NCBI GenBank assembly: GCA_965371245.1
Contig: CBDUXT010000043.1
Coordinates: 1 to 47,541 of the forward strand
DNA from: CBDUXT01 sp965371245
GTDB lineage: Bacteria > Planctomycetota > Phycisphaerae > UBA1845
Direction of reading: 5' to 3'
Length of the DNA stretch: 47,541 nt
Shown in pieces: positions 17,121 through 25,546 of this stretch. Within the stretch, counting starts at the first letter, position 1; each line of letters begins with the position of its first letter. Both the position numbers and the translations under genes were made by a program. Under the pieces are notes generated by a model. It made no database searches and was not told the DNA's origin. It saw only the letters and a list, made by a program, of their open reading frames with translations.

Positions 17121-18494
17121 GTGATCGACAAAGTTCTTGCCCACATTGATGCCAACAAAGATGCTAACGCCGATCGGCTCATGGACCTCTTGCGCGTGCC
17201 GTCCATCTCGACCGACCCAGCGCGGCAGGCCGAGATGCGGCAGGGGGCCGAGTGGGTCCACAGGCTCTTCGTCGGCTGCGGCATTCAGAGCGAGATCATC
17301 GACACCGCGGGTCATCCCTGTGTGTTGGCGGATACCGGTTTCACTGCCAATGGCGCGCCGACCGTGCTGGTGTATGGGCACTACGACGTGCAGCCCACGG
17401 GCGACGAGGCACTGTGGGACTCGCCACCGTTTGAACCCACGGTCCGTGACGGGGTGCTCTACGCGCGCGGGGCGGCCGACGACAAGGGGCAGGTGCTGGC
17501 GCACATGCTGGCGGTCGAGGGATGGATGAGAGCGGCGGGTAGCGTGCCCCTGCGCGTCAAGTTCATTGTCGAAGGTGAGGAAGAGATCGGCTCGCCGAAC
17601 CTCGAGTCGCTGATCCGAAATCACAAAGACCGGCTGGCCTGCGACTACGTGGTCATCTCGGATACGCCCAAGCTCGATGCCGACACGCCGGCGATCACCT
17701 ATGGCACCAAGGGCATGATCTACAAAGAGATCGTCATCACCGGTCCCAAGCAGAATCTGCACAGCGGCTCCTTCGGCGGCACGCTGACCAACCCGGGCAA
17801 TGCGCTGGCTGTCATCATCGCGTCACTGCGAGACAAAGAGAACCGGGTCACGATCCCTGGTTTTTACGACAATGTTCGTTCGCTGGGCGACGACGAGCGA
17901 GCCCGCATGAAAGAGGTGCCGTTTGACGAGTCGGCCTATCTTGCGTCCATGGGGGCGCCGGGGCTCGACGGCGAGGCGGGTTTTTCTACCCTCGAGCGCC
18001 GCTGGGTTCGGCCCACGCTGGACGTCAACGGCCTGATGGGTGGCTTCGTCGGCGAGGGCGCATCCACGGTGATTCCCGCGAAGGTGATGGGCAAGGTATC
18101 CATGCGGATCGTGCCCGACCAGGATCCGGAAGCAATCTCCAAGGCCTTCGATGACGCAGTTTACGCGGCCGCTCCGAAACGTGTGAGAGTCGAGATCCTC
18201 ACGCATGCGATCGCCGGTCCGTACGTCGGACCGATCGATTCGGCGGGCATGGCCGCCGCCGCGGACGCCATGGAAGCCGGCTTCGGCAAGCGCCCGGTGT
18301 TCACCCGTGAAGGCGGAACGCTGCCGATTTTGCCGCTCTTTAAGGAGGTGCTCGGGGCCGACTCGCTGATGATGGGGTTCTGCGATCCGAACTGCAACGC
18401 CCATGGCCCCAACGAGTTTTTCAGCCTGTCGGACTTTCACCGGGGCACCAAGACGGCGGCCCATTTCTACCACCGGCTCGCGGCGACGAGCTAG
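17121..18494 (+). CDS. M20 family metallopeptidase, dipeptidase-like
   Basis: This 457-residue cytoplasmic zinc peptidase resembles the M20 CNDP/DapE-like group. Visible metal and catalytic motifs are YGHYDVQP (His87, Asp89), ARGAADDKG (Asp120), EGEEEIGS with the catalytic glutamate pair (151-158), an aspartate in VISDTPKL, and HGPNEFF near the C-terminus. The dimerisation domain sits between, about residues 195-350. It probably hydrolyses short peptides. The GTG start follows GAGGATG. The stop codon is the TAG of a CTAG that is also the left end of a palindromic repeat (18491-18570), so the last codons may have been set by that insertion. Confidence 0.92.
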   Translation: MIDKVLAHIDANKDANADRLMDLLRVPSISTDPARQAEMRQGAEWVHRLFVGCGIQSEIIDTAGHPCVLADTGFTANGAPTVLVYGHYDVQPTGDEALWDSPPFEPTVRDGVLYARGAADDKGQVLAHMLAVEGWMRAAGSVPLRVKFIVEGEEEIGSPNLESLIRNHKDRLACDYVVISDTPKLDADTPAITYGTKGMIYKEIVITGPKQNLHSGSFGGTLTNPGNALAVIIASLRDKENRVTIPGFYDNVRSLGDDERARMKEVPFDESAYLASMGAPGLDGEAGFSTLERRWVRPTLDVNGLMGGFVGEGASTVIPAKVMGKVSMRIVPDQDPEAISKAFDDAVYAAAPKRVRVEILTHAIAGPYVGPIDSAGMAAAADAMEAGFGKRPVFTREGGTLPILPLFKEVLGADSLMMGFCDPNCNAHGPNEFFSLSDFHRGTKTAAHFYHRLAATS

Positions 18495-18570
18495 CACAGC
18501 GTCGCGCGCAGACTTGCGGCTGGGGACCCCCATGGCTTTAGACGTTGGCGATGCAAACCGGGGACTTGTT
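18491..18570. repeat. Palindromic element, family 3, half copy (H)
   Basis: It begins CTAGCACAG at the M20 stop codon and contains CCCCATGGCTTTAGACG..., closely matching copy F (42138-42291; CCCATGGCTTTAGCCG). Only the left half is recognisable. Confidence 0.55.
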
Positions 18571-18951
18571 CGAGCGTATCTTTCCGAGGCAAGTAGGTCG
18601 GGTCATCGACCCGGCATGGCTTGGCACGGAGTTCTCATCCCAATAAGTCGTTCTGCGTGTCACCATTCATTCGCGCATGCCCGCTTGGCGATACCATCTT
18701 CTTCCCGCTGATCACCCATCGACGCGCACTGCTACTTTGCAACCCGACCGCGCGAAGGCTCTGCCGTGAAACCGTCGAGACCGTATGACGTCGAACGTAG
18801 CCTGGACGTGCCGGGTCGATGACCCGACCTACCGGAGCATGCACGGACGTCCGCGCGGGCTGAAGCCCGCGGCTCAGGGGCGAGATCATAGTCGCACTGT
18901 TCATGAAAACGGGTTGCTTATTGGAGGATCCACAAGAGCCGACCGTCGGTC
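18495..18951. other. Convergent intergenic region full of repeats
   Basis: Between the M20 stop and the proS stop lie the family-3 half element, an inverted pair of REP hairpins (18593-18615 and 18810-18832) and a third hairpin GCGGGC-TGAA-GCCCGC (18855-18870). No coding gene was recognised. Such hairpins between convergent genes can serve as bidirectional transcript ends. Confidence 0.6.
18593..18832. repeat. REPIN-like inverted pair of GTAG REP hairpins
   Basis: The 23-base hairpin at 18593-18615 (GTAGGTCGGGTC..GACCCGGC) recurs as its exact reverse complement at 18810-18832, about 195 bases apart. An inverted doublet of REPs is the REPIN arrangement. No RAYT transposase gene is in the window. 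Confidence 0.65.
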
Positions 18952-20691
18952 TCACGTCCGTTCGTTTTCGATGGCGGCCTGAACCATATCGGTGACGGTG
19001 GTCGCGACCGCATCCGGCGCGAGCTTCTGCACCTCGCCCGTCCGCCGAGCTTGCACTTCGACGATCCCATCGGCCAGCCCTCGCTTGCCCACCGTGACGC
19101 GAATCGGGAACCCGATCAGTTCGGCGTCCTTGAACTTGAAGCCGGGGCGGGCATCGCGGTCGTCCAGCAGAACGTCGACCCCCGCGGCCGCCAACTCGTC
19201 GTGCAGCTTGATCGCCAGCGACTGAACGGCCTCCTCGCGGACGTCCAGCGCGCAAATGACGACGTGGAACGGTGCGATCGCCATCGGCCAACAGATGCCT
19301 TTCTCGTCGTGAAACGCTTCGATCGCGGCGGCCATGATGCGGTTCAGACCGATGCCGTAGCAGCCCATGATGAACGGCCGGGGCTTGCCGTCGCGGTTGA
19401 GACACGTCGCGTCCATCGCTTCGGAGTACTTCGTGCCGAGTTTGAAGACGTGGCCCACCTCGATGCACTTTTGGAAGACGAGCGGCGAGCCGTCCGGCGC
19501 GCGATCGCCCTCGACGGCCATGCGAATGTCGCCCGACTCTTTGACCTCGAAATCTCGCCCAGGGTTTACGCCCGTTATGTGATAGTCGGTCTTGTTCGCG
19601 CCGGTAGCGGCGTCGTGCATGACCGTCACGGCCTGGTCCACGATGACGCGCCCGGCAAGCCCCACCGGCCCGGCAAAGCCCACGCTTGCCCCCGTCACTT
19701 TCTCGATGAGTTGCGGATCGGCCGCGGTCACGCCGCGGACGCCGGCCGCCCGGGCAAGTTTGGACTCGTTGACCTCGTGGTCGCCGCGGACGAGCGCGAC
19801 CAGCGCCTCGCCGTCCACTTCGTAGATGATGGTCTTGATCATCCGGGCCGGATCGCACTTGAGGAACTTCGACACCTCGTCGATCGTCGCCAGGCCCGGG
19901 GTGTGGACCTCGGCTAGCGGCGCGCCGCCGCCATCCTTGGCATCGTCGATCGGCGCGACCTCGGCTCGTTCCAGGTTGGCGGCGTAGGAACCGCTGTCGG
20001 TCCGAACGAGATAGTCCTCACCCGCGTTGGTGGGAACCATAAACTCGTGGGACGCGTCGCCGCCGATGGCTCCGGACTCGGCCTCCACCGCGACGTAGGG
20101 CAGGCCGCAGCGACTGAAAATGGCGCGGTAGGCGTCGTACGTGCGCTGATAGGTTTCATCGAGGCCGCCCGGTCCTTCCTTTGTCAGGTGGAACGAGTAG
20201 GCGTCCTTCATGAGAAACTCGCGGGTTCTCAGGACGCCGCTCTTGGGGCGCGCCTCGCCGCGAAACTTGGTCTGAATCTGATAGAGGCTGATGGGCAACT
20301 GCTTGTAGCTGCTGATGTACGCTCGGGCGATCTCGGTGATGACTTCCTCGTGCGTGGGACCCAGCACGGTGCGCGAGCGCCAGTCGTCGCCGCCACGCCC
20401 GCCCAGCCGGATCAACACGTCGCCCATGGCCTCGACGCGCCCGGTCTGTTGCCACCACTCGATCGGATGCATGGCCGGCATGTTCAGCTCGATCGAACCG
20501 GCCGCGTTCATCTCCTCGCGGACGATGGCCTCGACCTTGCGCAGCGATCGGTAGCCCAGCGGAAGGTACGTATAAGCCCCGGCGACGACCTGGCGGATCA
20601 GGCCGGCACGGATCATGAGCTGGTGCGACGGCACGGTTGCGTCGGCCGGCGTTTCTTTCGTGGTCGGGATGAAGAACTCTGTCCATTTCAT
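18952..20691 (-). CDS. proS: Prolyl-tRNA synthetase
   Basis: This 579-residue class II synthetase charges tRNA-Pro. It is the bacterial type with an editing insertion: class II core with GPTHEEVITEI, the QIQTKFRGEARPKSGVLRTREF motif-2 region (in part), the YbaK-like INS domain between about residues 225 and 385, then motif 3 (FIMGCYGIGLNR) and a C-terminal anticodon-binding domain (IAPFHVVICALD). The length is normal for this class. No clear Shine-Dalgarno site precedes the ATG, which follows a run of C on the coding strand. It appears monocistronic. Confidence 0.96.
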   Translation of the reverse strand: MKWTEFFIPTTKETPADATVPSHQLMIRAGLIRQVVAGAYTYLPLGYRSLRKVEAIVREEMNAAGSIELNMPAMHPIEWWQQTGRVEAMGDVLIRLGGRGGDDWRSRTVLGPTHEEVITEIARAYISSYKQLPISLYQIQTKFRGEARPKSGVLRTREFLMKDAYSFHLTKEGPGGLDETYQRTYDAYRAIFSRCGLPYVAVEAESGAIGGDASHEFMVPTNAGEDYLVRTDSGSYAANLERAEVAPIDDAKDGGGAPLAEVHTPGLATIDEVSKFLKCDPARMIKTIIYEVDGEALVALVRGDHEVNESKLARAAGVRGVTAADPQLIEKVTGASVGFAGPVGLAGRVIVDQAVTVMHDAATGANKTDYHITGVNPGRDFEVKESGDIRMAVEGDRAPDGSPLVFQKCIEVGHVFKLGTKYSEAMDATCLNRDGKPRPFIMGCYGIGLNRIMAAAIEAFHDEKGICWPMAIAPFHVVICALDVREEAVQSLAIKLHDELAAAGVDVLLDDRDARPGFKFKDAELIGFPIRVTVGKRGLADGIVEVQARRTGEVQKLAPDAVATTVTDMVQAAIENERT

Positions 20692-20818
20692 GGGGGGAAC
20701 AAATACCGGTTGTCGGCCGCAATTGCAAGGTTCGGGCGGTCAGGCAGGCCCAGCGCCCGCAACGGCTCCCGAGTCGCCAGCGTATCGCCCCCGCGAGGTC
20801 GCCCGATGCCGACTGTAA

Positions 20819-20852
20819 ACTGACGACTGACAACTGTTCACTGACAACTGTT
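20819..20852. repeat. Heptamer-like repeat tract
   Basis: ACTGACG, ACTGACA and CACTGACA units appear in tandem upstream of the BFD-like gene and the proS start. The tract resembles the one at 11450-11473. Confidence 0.6.
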
Positions 20853-20887
20853 AACCACCCGCTTCCCGCCGTACACTGACCCACGCC

Positions 20888-21169
20888 ATGCAGCCCGACG
20901 ACAAGATTTGCTATTGCTACCACGTGCCGATGCGAAAGCTGGTCAGCTTCTCGCGTCGCACAAGCCCCAGTAAGCCCAGCCAGATGACGGAGTGCCTCGG
21001 CGCAGGCACCGGGTGCGGCTGGTGCATCCCATTTCTGGTCAAGATCGCCGAGGACCCGGACGCCTTCGCCCTGAACGATCTGACGCCCGAGGCGTACGCC
21101 GAGCAGCGCAAGCAGTACATCAAGACCGAGCCGAAGAACACGTTTGGCGACGGCACCGTACTGCCGTGA
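20888..21169 (+). CDS. BFD-like [2Fe-2S]-binding protein
   Basis: This 93-residue protein has four cysteines in the pattern CYC near the start and CLGAGTGCGWC in the middle, matching the BFD-like [2Fe-2S] fold seen in bacterioferritin-associated ferredoxin and in domains of NirB and GltB-type enzymes. A charged C-terminal tail of about 40 residues follows the cluster domain. The residues around the last cysteine (TGCGWC) are typical of the fold. No bacterioferritin gene is nearby, so an iron-storage role is not supported by context. The start is the ATG of MQPDDK; the ribosome site is weak. Confidence 0.75.
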   Translation: MQPDDKICYCYHVPMRKLVSFSRRTSPSKPSQMTECLGAGTGCGWCIPFLVKIAEDPDAFALNDLTPEAYAEQRKQYIKTEPKNTFGDGTVLP

Positions 21170-21229
21170 GCCGGATGATTCGGTATGACCTCGCCGGGTC
21201 AAGCCAAAGCGCCGTTGCGCGCGACAAGC

Positions 21230-21335
21230 GTAGGGCAGGTGATTCACCTGCCTTCACTGTATCAATGCCGCACCATTTGACATTCCCCTAACTTGGAGCC
21301 GGATGGTATAGGCAGGTCCGACGACCTGCCCTACC
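21230..21335. repeat. REPIN-like inverted pair of GTAG REP hairpins
   Basis: GTAGGGCAGGTGATTCACCT begins the first hairpin (21230-21252). The second (21309-21334) reads GGCAGGTCCGACGACCTGCC and ends in CCTAC, the complement of GTAGG. The two are inverted, about 57 bases apart. Confidence 0.6.
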
Positions 21336-21413
21336 GGACTACCTGACTCAAGCCGCCCGAGAGCGGCAACTGTCAGAAAGCGCTCTGCTTCCGCATCGAT
21401 TGCGCTTGCCCTT

Positions 21414-21438
21414 CCGCTCCCTCACGGTCGCGGCTCGG
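21414..21438. repeat. CCGAGCCGCGACCGT repeat, inverted copy
   Basis: The complement of CCGAGCCGCGACCGTGAGGG followed by AGCGG. Related copies are at 33503-33527 and 38382-38405. It forms an imperfect palindrome centred on the CGCGAC block. Confidence 0.6.
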
Positions 21439-21468
21439 TTTACCCATCGTTTCACGTGTGTCGCGGCG

Positions 21469-21915
21469 CTAGCGGATCCCGGTATCGAACAGAATCGTCA
21501 CGTCGGTAAAGGCGTCCGGCCGCACCTGTATCGTTTGTTGCTCCGCAATCGGGAAACCGGTCTCGCCAGGCTGGGGGACAAGCAGGTACGTCCCTGGGTT
21601 CAGTGCGATCTCGAAGACGCCGCTTTCATCGGCCGTGACCCGAGCCACCTCGCGGCTACCGTCTTCGGTTCTGACGACGACCGTGCCCGCGAACGGTTGA
21701 TCGTCGCACTCGTCCCCGGTGTCGGGTCCGACGACCGGACACGTCGGCCCGGAAAGCATGGTGCCTCTGATCCCGCCCGTCGGTTGGCTCGCAACGAGTG
21801 CGCACCCCGCAAACAGGAAACAAGGGAGCAGCGCGAAGAACCATCCGAGGCGGACGGCCCCGATCGCCCAACTCCTTGCAAGCTCTTGTCTACGTCTGTC
21901 CATGCGTTGCCTCAT
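21469..21915 (-). CDS. Lipoprotein with carboxypeptidase-regulatory-like fold
   Basis: This protein of up to 148 residues has a basic N-region, a hydrophobic core and a lipobox LFAGC near residue 37, so it is lipid-anchored. The mature part has a beta-sandwich pattern (GGIRGTML, FAGTVVVRT, ARVTADESGVFEIALNPGTYLLVP) typical of carboxypeptidase regulatory-like (CarboxypepD_reg) domains, which act as small extracytoplasmic modules. A second ATG at 21903 has a better ribosome site (GAGG at 6 bases) and may be the true start. It lies 33 bases after the Cys-repeat lipoprotein gene on the same strand, so the two probably form an operon. Confidence 0.75.
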   Translation of the reverse strand: MRQRMDRRRQELARSWAIGAVRLGWFFALLPCFLFAGCALVASQPTGGIRGTMLSGPTCPVVGPDTGDECDDQPFAGTVVVRTEDGSREVARVTADESGVFEIALNPGTYLLVPQPGETGFPIAEQQTIQVRPDAFTDVTILFDTGIR

Positions 21916-21948
21916 GTTTCCAGCCAGGGGCGTGGTGGCTCGGCCTGA

Positions 21949-22284
21949 TCACGGGGCCTGCGTTTCGTCCACGTCGCAGAAGCCCGCCTGGTCTGTACCG
22001 TTTGGAAAGAGACACCCGATACCGTCGGGACAATCCGCGTCCGCGTTGCACGGGGCGGGCGTACCGGTGGAGATCTGGGTCTCGTCCACGTCACAGAAGC
22101 CCTGGGCGTCTGCTTCGTTGGCGAAGACGCACGCGATTCCATCCGGACAATCCGTATCGGCGGTACACGGTGCGGGTGTTGCGGAATCTCCCGTGCCATC
22201 CGCAGGAACGCCGGGGCATCCAAGAAGGCAAAGTGAGGGAATCGCAAGTGTCAGCGTTACGAGGAAGCGTTGGGTAGCCTTCAT
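21949..22284 (-). CDS. Small lipoprotein with two cysteine-rich repeats
   Basis: This 111-residue protein has a lipoprotein signal with lipobox LLGC (about residues 20-23). The mature part is built from two near-identical repeats of about 37 residues, each with the pattern APC-AD-DCPDGI-C-F-N-GFCDVDETQ. Four regularly placed cysteines per repeat suggest disulfide-stabilised modules outside the cytoplasm. Similar Cys-rich repeats occur in surface proteins of myxobacteria and planctomycetes. The ATG follows AAAGGAG. It is the first gene of a probable two-gene operon with the carboxypeptidase-regulatory-like lipoprotein. The function is unknown. Confidence 0.78.
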   Translation of the reverse strand: MKATQRFLVTLTLAIPSLCLLGCPGVPADGTGDSATPAPCTADTDCPDGIACVFANEADAQGFCDVDETQISTGTPAPCNADADCPDGIGCLFPNGTDQAGFCDVDETQAP

Positions 22285-22429
22285 ACATGGATCTCCTTTG
22301 GATTCGACGAACATTTCGCGCTTGCGTTGCGCAACAAGACTCTCGATGTGGAACGGTGTGCCGAGTCGCTCGATTATCCGGCTGGGGACGATGATTGCAA
22401 CCGACGGACCGGTTGCTACGAGCCGACGT

Positions 22430-24076
22430 TCATCGGACCGATTCGCAAACGCCATACACCGGCTCGTACATGAGCGCCTTCATCCGCTCGACCGTATCGG
22501 CACGGGGTAGGCCGCGTGTGTCAGCGGAACCCTCCATGTCCTCCACCAGGCTGGCTGCCACGACCGCCGACACATCGCGAATGTCTTTCAACGGCGGGTA
22601 GATGAGCCCCCGCGCGAGATGTTCGTCCGAGACCTGGTTGGCCAGGGCTCGGGCGGCGATCAGGAACATGTCGTCGGTGACCCGGTCGGCGCCGCCGGCA
22701 ACGATGCCCAGGCCCATGCCCGGAAAGATGTAGGCGTTGTTGCCCTGCCCGGGGATGAAGGTTCGACCGTCGATCGTCACCGGAGGGAAGGGGCTGCCCC
22801 CGGCGAACACGGCCCGGCCGTCGGTCCAGCGGTACGCCTGCTCCGCAGTGCATTCGGCCTTGGACGTAGGATTGGAGAGCGCGAAGACAATCGGCCTTTC
22901 GTTGAGTTTTGCCATCGCTTCGAGGACCGAGCGGGTGAAGGTTTGGGGCTGGCCGGAGACGCCGATGAGCGCCGTCGGTGACACGCTGGTCACCGCGGAA
23001 AGAAGATCGGGGACGAATTCGGCTTCGTGGGCATAGGGAACCTTGTGTTCCGCGAGTCGATCGCGCCCCTTGACCACCAGGCCGGTCGAATCGACGAAGC
23101 AACATCGCCGCCGCGCCTCTTGCTCAGAAAGACCTTCCTTCGCCATGGCCGCTACCAGCAGGTCCGCAATGCCCGTTGCGGCCGACCCGGCTCCGAGGAA
23201 AAGAAACGTCTGATCCACGAGGTTGCGCTTCTGAATTCTGATGGCCGAGTACACGCCGGCCAGCGCCACGGATGCCGTTCCCTGAATGTCGTCATTGAAA
23301 CAGCGGGCGCGGTTTCGGTATTCGTCCAACAGGCGGAGTGCGTTTCGCGTGGCGAAGTCTTCGAACTGAATGAGCGCTTGGGGGAAGACCTTCTGCGTGG
23401 CCTGGATGAACTCCTCGACGAGCGCATCATACGCTGGGCGCGGCAGGCGTTTCTCGGCGATCCCCAGGTAGAGCGGGTCGGTGCGGAGTTCCTCGTTGTC
23501 GGTTCCCACATCGAGCATGACGGGCAGGCACCGCTCGGGCGCGATCCCGGCGCACACCGTGTACAGAGCCAGCTTGCCGATGGGAATGCCCATGCCGTTT
23601 GCGCCCAGGTCGCCCAGCCCCAGGATTCGCTCGCCGTCGGTGACCACCATGACGGCGACGTCCCGCTCCGGCCAGTTGCGAAGCAGCTCTTCCACGCGAC
23701 CGGCGTCCCTTGCAGACACGTACAGCCCCCTCGAGCGCCGGAAGATGTGGGCGAATCGCTTGCACGCCTCGCCGACCGTCGGCGTGTAGATGATGGGCAT
23801 CATTTCTTCGATATGGTCGAGAATGATCCGGAAGTAGAGCGTCTCGTTCCTGTCCTGCAGCGAGCCGAGAAAGATGTACTTGTCGAGATCCGAAGTCCTC
23901 CGCCGGAAGTTTTCCAGGATCCGCACCTCCTGTTCCTTCTGGGTGAATACGCGCGGCGGGAGCAGGCCACGCAGCTTGAGTGTGTCGCGCTCCTTTTCCG
24001 TAAAGGCAGTGCCCTTGTTGAGGCGGGGGTCGTGAATCAGGTTGATCCCGACGGTTGCTGGTTTCTTCTCGTCCAT
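22430..24076 (-). CDS. NAD-type malic enzyme
   Basis: This 548-residue enzyme should decarboxylate malate to pyruvate with reduction of NAD(P). The large-type malic enzyme features are clear: IIYTPTVGEACKRF, VVTDGERILGLGDLGANGMGI, the metal-site blocks QFEDFATRNALRLL and CFNDDIQGTASVALAG, and the nucleotide-binding FLFLGAGSAATGIADLL. The length fits SfcA/MaeA-type enzymes (about 565 residues). The start is the ATG of MDEKKPATVG; upstream sequence in the open frame has no conserved character. Whether it prefers NAD or NADP cannot be read safely from the sequence. It is monocistronic by context. Confidence 0.95.
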   Translation of the reverse strand: MDEKKPATVGINLIHDPRLNKGTAFTEKERDTLKLRGLLPPRVFTQKEQEVRILENFRRRTSDLDKYIFLGSLQDRNETLYFRIILDHIEEMMPIIYTPTVGEACKRFAHIFRRSRGLYVSARDAGRVEELLRNWPERDVAVMVVTDGERILGLGDLGANGMGIPIGKLALYTVCAGIAPERCLPVMLDVGTDNEELRTDPLYLGIAEKRLPRPAYDALVEEFIQATQKVFPQALIQFEDFATRNALRLLDEYRNRARCFNDDIQGTASVALAGVYSAIRIQKRNLVDQTFLFLGAGSAATGIADLLVAAMAKEGLSEQEARRRCCFVDSTGLVVKGRDRLAEHKVPYAHEAEFVPDLLSAVTSVSPTALIGVSGQPQTFTRSVLEAMAKLNERPIVFALSNPTSKAECTAEQAYRWTDGRAVFAGGSPFPPVTIDGRTFIPGQGNNAYIFPGMGLGIVAGGADRVTDDMFLIAARALANQVSDEHLARGLIYPPLKDIRDVSAVVAASLVEDMEGSADTRGLPRADTVERMKALMYEPVYGVCESVR

Positions 24077-24406
24077 AACGGCCACTATGGCATCGGCGGC
24101 GGAAGGGTCAAGTATCGCCAAGACCGGCGCCGCACTCGGACGCTCGCTCGTCGAGACCGCCCACGGGGCTACTGCCGCCGCCGCAACGAACGATGCCCGG
24201 ATAGAAGATTGGGACCACAACGCCCACTTGACGAAACTAGGTCGATAAGAGTTTGGGACCACACCGCGTGGAATTCGCCTCGGCATCCGTGGCGGAACGC
24301 CGAACGCACTGAACCAACGATACAGGCAGTAAACCGCCGGAGCCGACAGCGTGCGGCCATCCCCGGGGATGGTGACGCTTGAGACGATCCTTGCGCTACT
24401 CCGGCT

Positions 24407-25282
24407 CTAGCCTCTCCACTCGATACCCGCCAGGAGCATCGCCCCGAACTCGTTCCATAGGCGCTCCGGTGACCAGCGGCGCAGGCGTCCCGGCAGCTCG
24501 AGCGTAATGATGGGAAGACCGAGCGTTTCGCCTACGTAAGCTCCCAGCGACCCGGGCCGCGTACCGAGGCGCTTGACCGCCAGGTCGCCCGCACCGGCTA
24601 TCGCCGCCGCCAACCCCTTGGCCGGGCCGTCGTAGTCCACGCAGCCCACCGGCTGGTGGATGCTGATCACGCGACCGGGCTGGAAGCGCCTGATGGCGTC
24701 GAAGACCGCGCGGCTCTCCGGCTCGCAAAGCGGCGAGCGGCCATAACGGCGTTTGCTCTTGTGGTTGCCCGCGGGGAAGTTGCGGTTGAGATCAACATGA
24801 TGGTCGTTGTTGCGCCGACGACGCTTGAAGCCGTCCGGGTTGGCCACCGGGATGAGGACCACGGTTCGGCCGGTCAGCAGCTCGGGGCGCTCTTTGAGCC
24901 GCTTGACGAGCATCTTCAGTAGCGGTGTGCCGGCCGACTCGTTTCCGTGGATCGTCGCGATGATCATGGTCACATCCGAGCCGCTGCCAAGAACCTGACA
25001 CTCGATCGGACGACGTTGGACGGACCGACCCACGGTCACAGACTCTACCGTCACGCGCCCCAACAACATGGCGGGTCGCCCGCTCGGCGTGGCAGTCGCC
25101 GCATCGGGCTTGCCCGCGCCACCCGCGAAGGCAACCGGGGGGAGAAGGCGGTATTCCACCGGGGGAAGCGGCTCGATCCGCGCATCGACCACCGCCTCCG
25201 GGACCGAACAGCCGGTCGGAATGATCGCAATGAGCAGAAACCACCAGACACTTCCGTTTGCCGCACGCTGCTTATCGATCAC
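24407..25282 (-). CDS. M14-family peptidase-like lipoprotein
   Basis: This protein of about 291 residues has a short lipoprotein signal (VWWFLLIAIIPTGC) and an M14-type zinc peptidase fold related to MpaA, which trims murein peptides. Visible motifs are IHGNE (zinc His and Glu), NPDGF followed by VDLNRNFP, the third zinc ligand in ISIHQP, and the catalytic-type glutamate in ITLELPG. Its likely role is cutting muropeptides or other short peptides in the envelope. A GTG at 25282 behind GGAGG was chosen since it gives a compact lipoprotein signal; an ATG at 25306 would add 8 residues. Confidence 0.85.
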   Translation of the reverse strand: MIDKQRAANGSVWWFLLIAIIPTGCSVPEAVVDARIEPLPPVEYRLLPPVAFAGGAGKPDAATATPSGRPAMLLGRVTVESVTVGRSVQRRPIECQVLGSGSDVTMIIATIHGNESAGTPLLKMLVKRLKERPELLTGRTVVLIPVANPDGFKRRRRNNDHHVDLNRNFPAGNHKSKRRYGRSPLCEPESRAVFDAIRRFQPGRVISIHQPVGCVDYDGPAKGLAAAIAGAGDLAVKRLGTRPGSLGAYVGETLGLPIITLELPGRLRRWSPERLWNEFGAMLLAGIEWRG

Positions 25283-25546
25283 GCTGCCACCGCCTCCGCT
25301 TCGCATTTCGAACAAGTACCGGTCGTGTTGAAGATCAGATCGTACCCGCGGACCATGCAAAGCCACAACGAAGTAAAACGGCCCGCGTCAGCGGCCGGGA
25401 GGGGCAACCGGCGGCGTCACCCGGATGAGTTCGTCAGCCTCGCGGATGTGGCGCAGAAGGCTGCGCCACCCATTTGCAGCGCCGGCTTCAGCGAAGTCTT
25501 GACCTCAAGACCGGAACCTCAAGGAACTCCGCAAGCCTCGGCGTGC

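Larger units (their letters stand above)
21170..21468. other. Intergenic region with REP pair
   Basis: About 300 bases between the convergent BFD-like and carboxypeptidase-regulatory-like genes hold an inverted pair of REP hairpins and one copy of the CCGAGCCGCGACCGT repeat in inverted orientation (21414-21438). No gene was seen. Confidence 0.55.
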
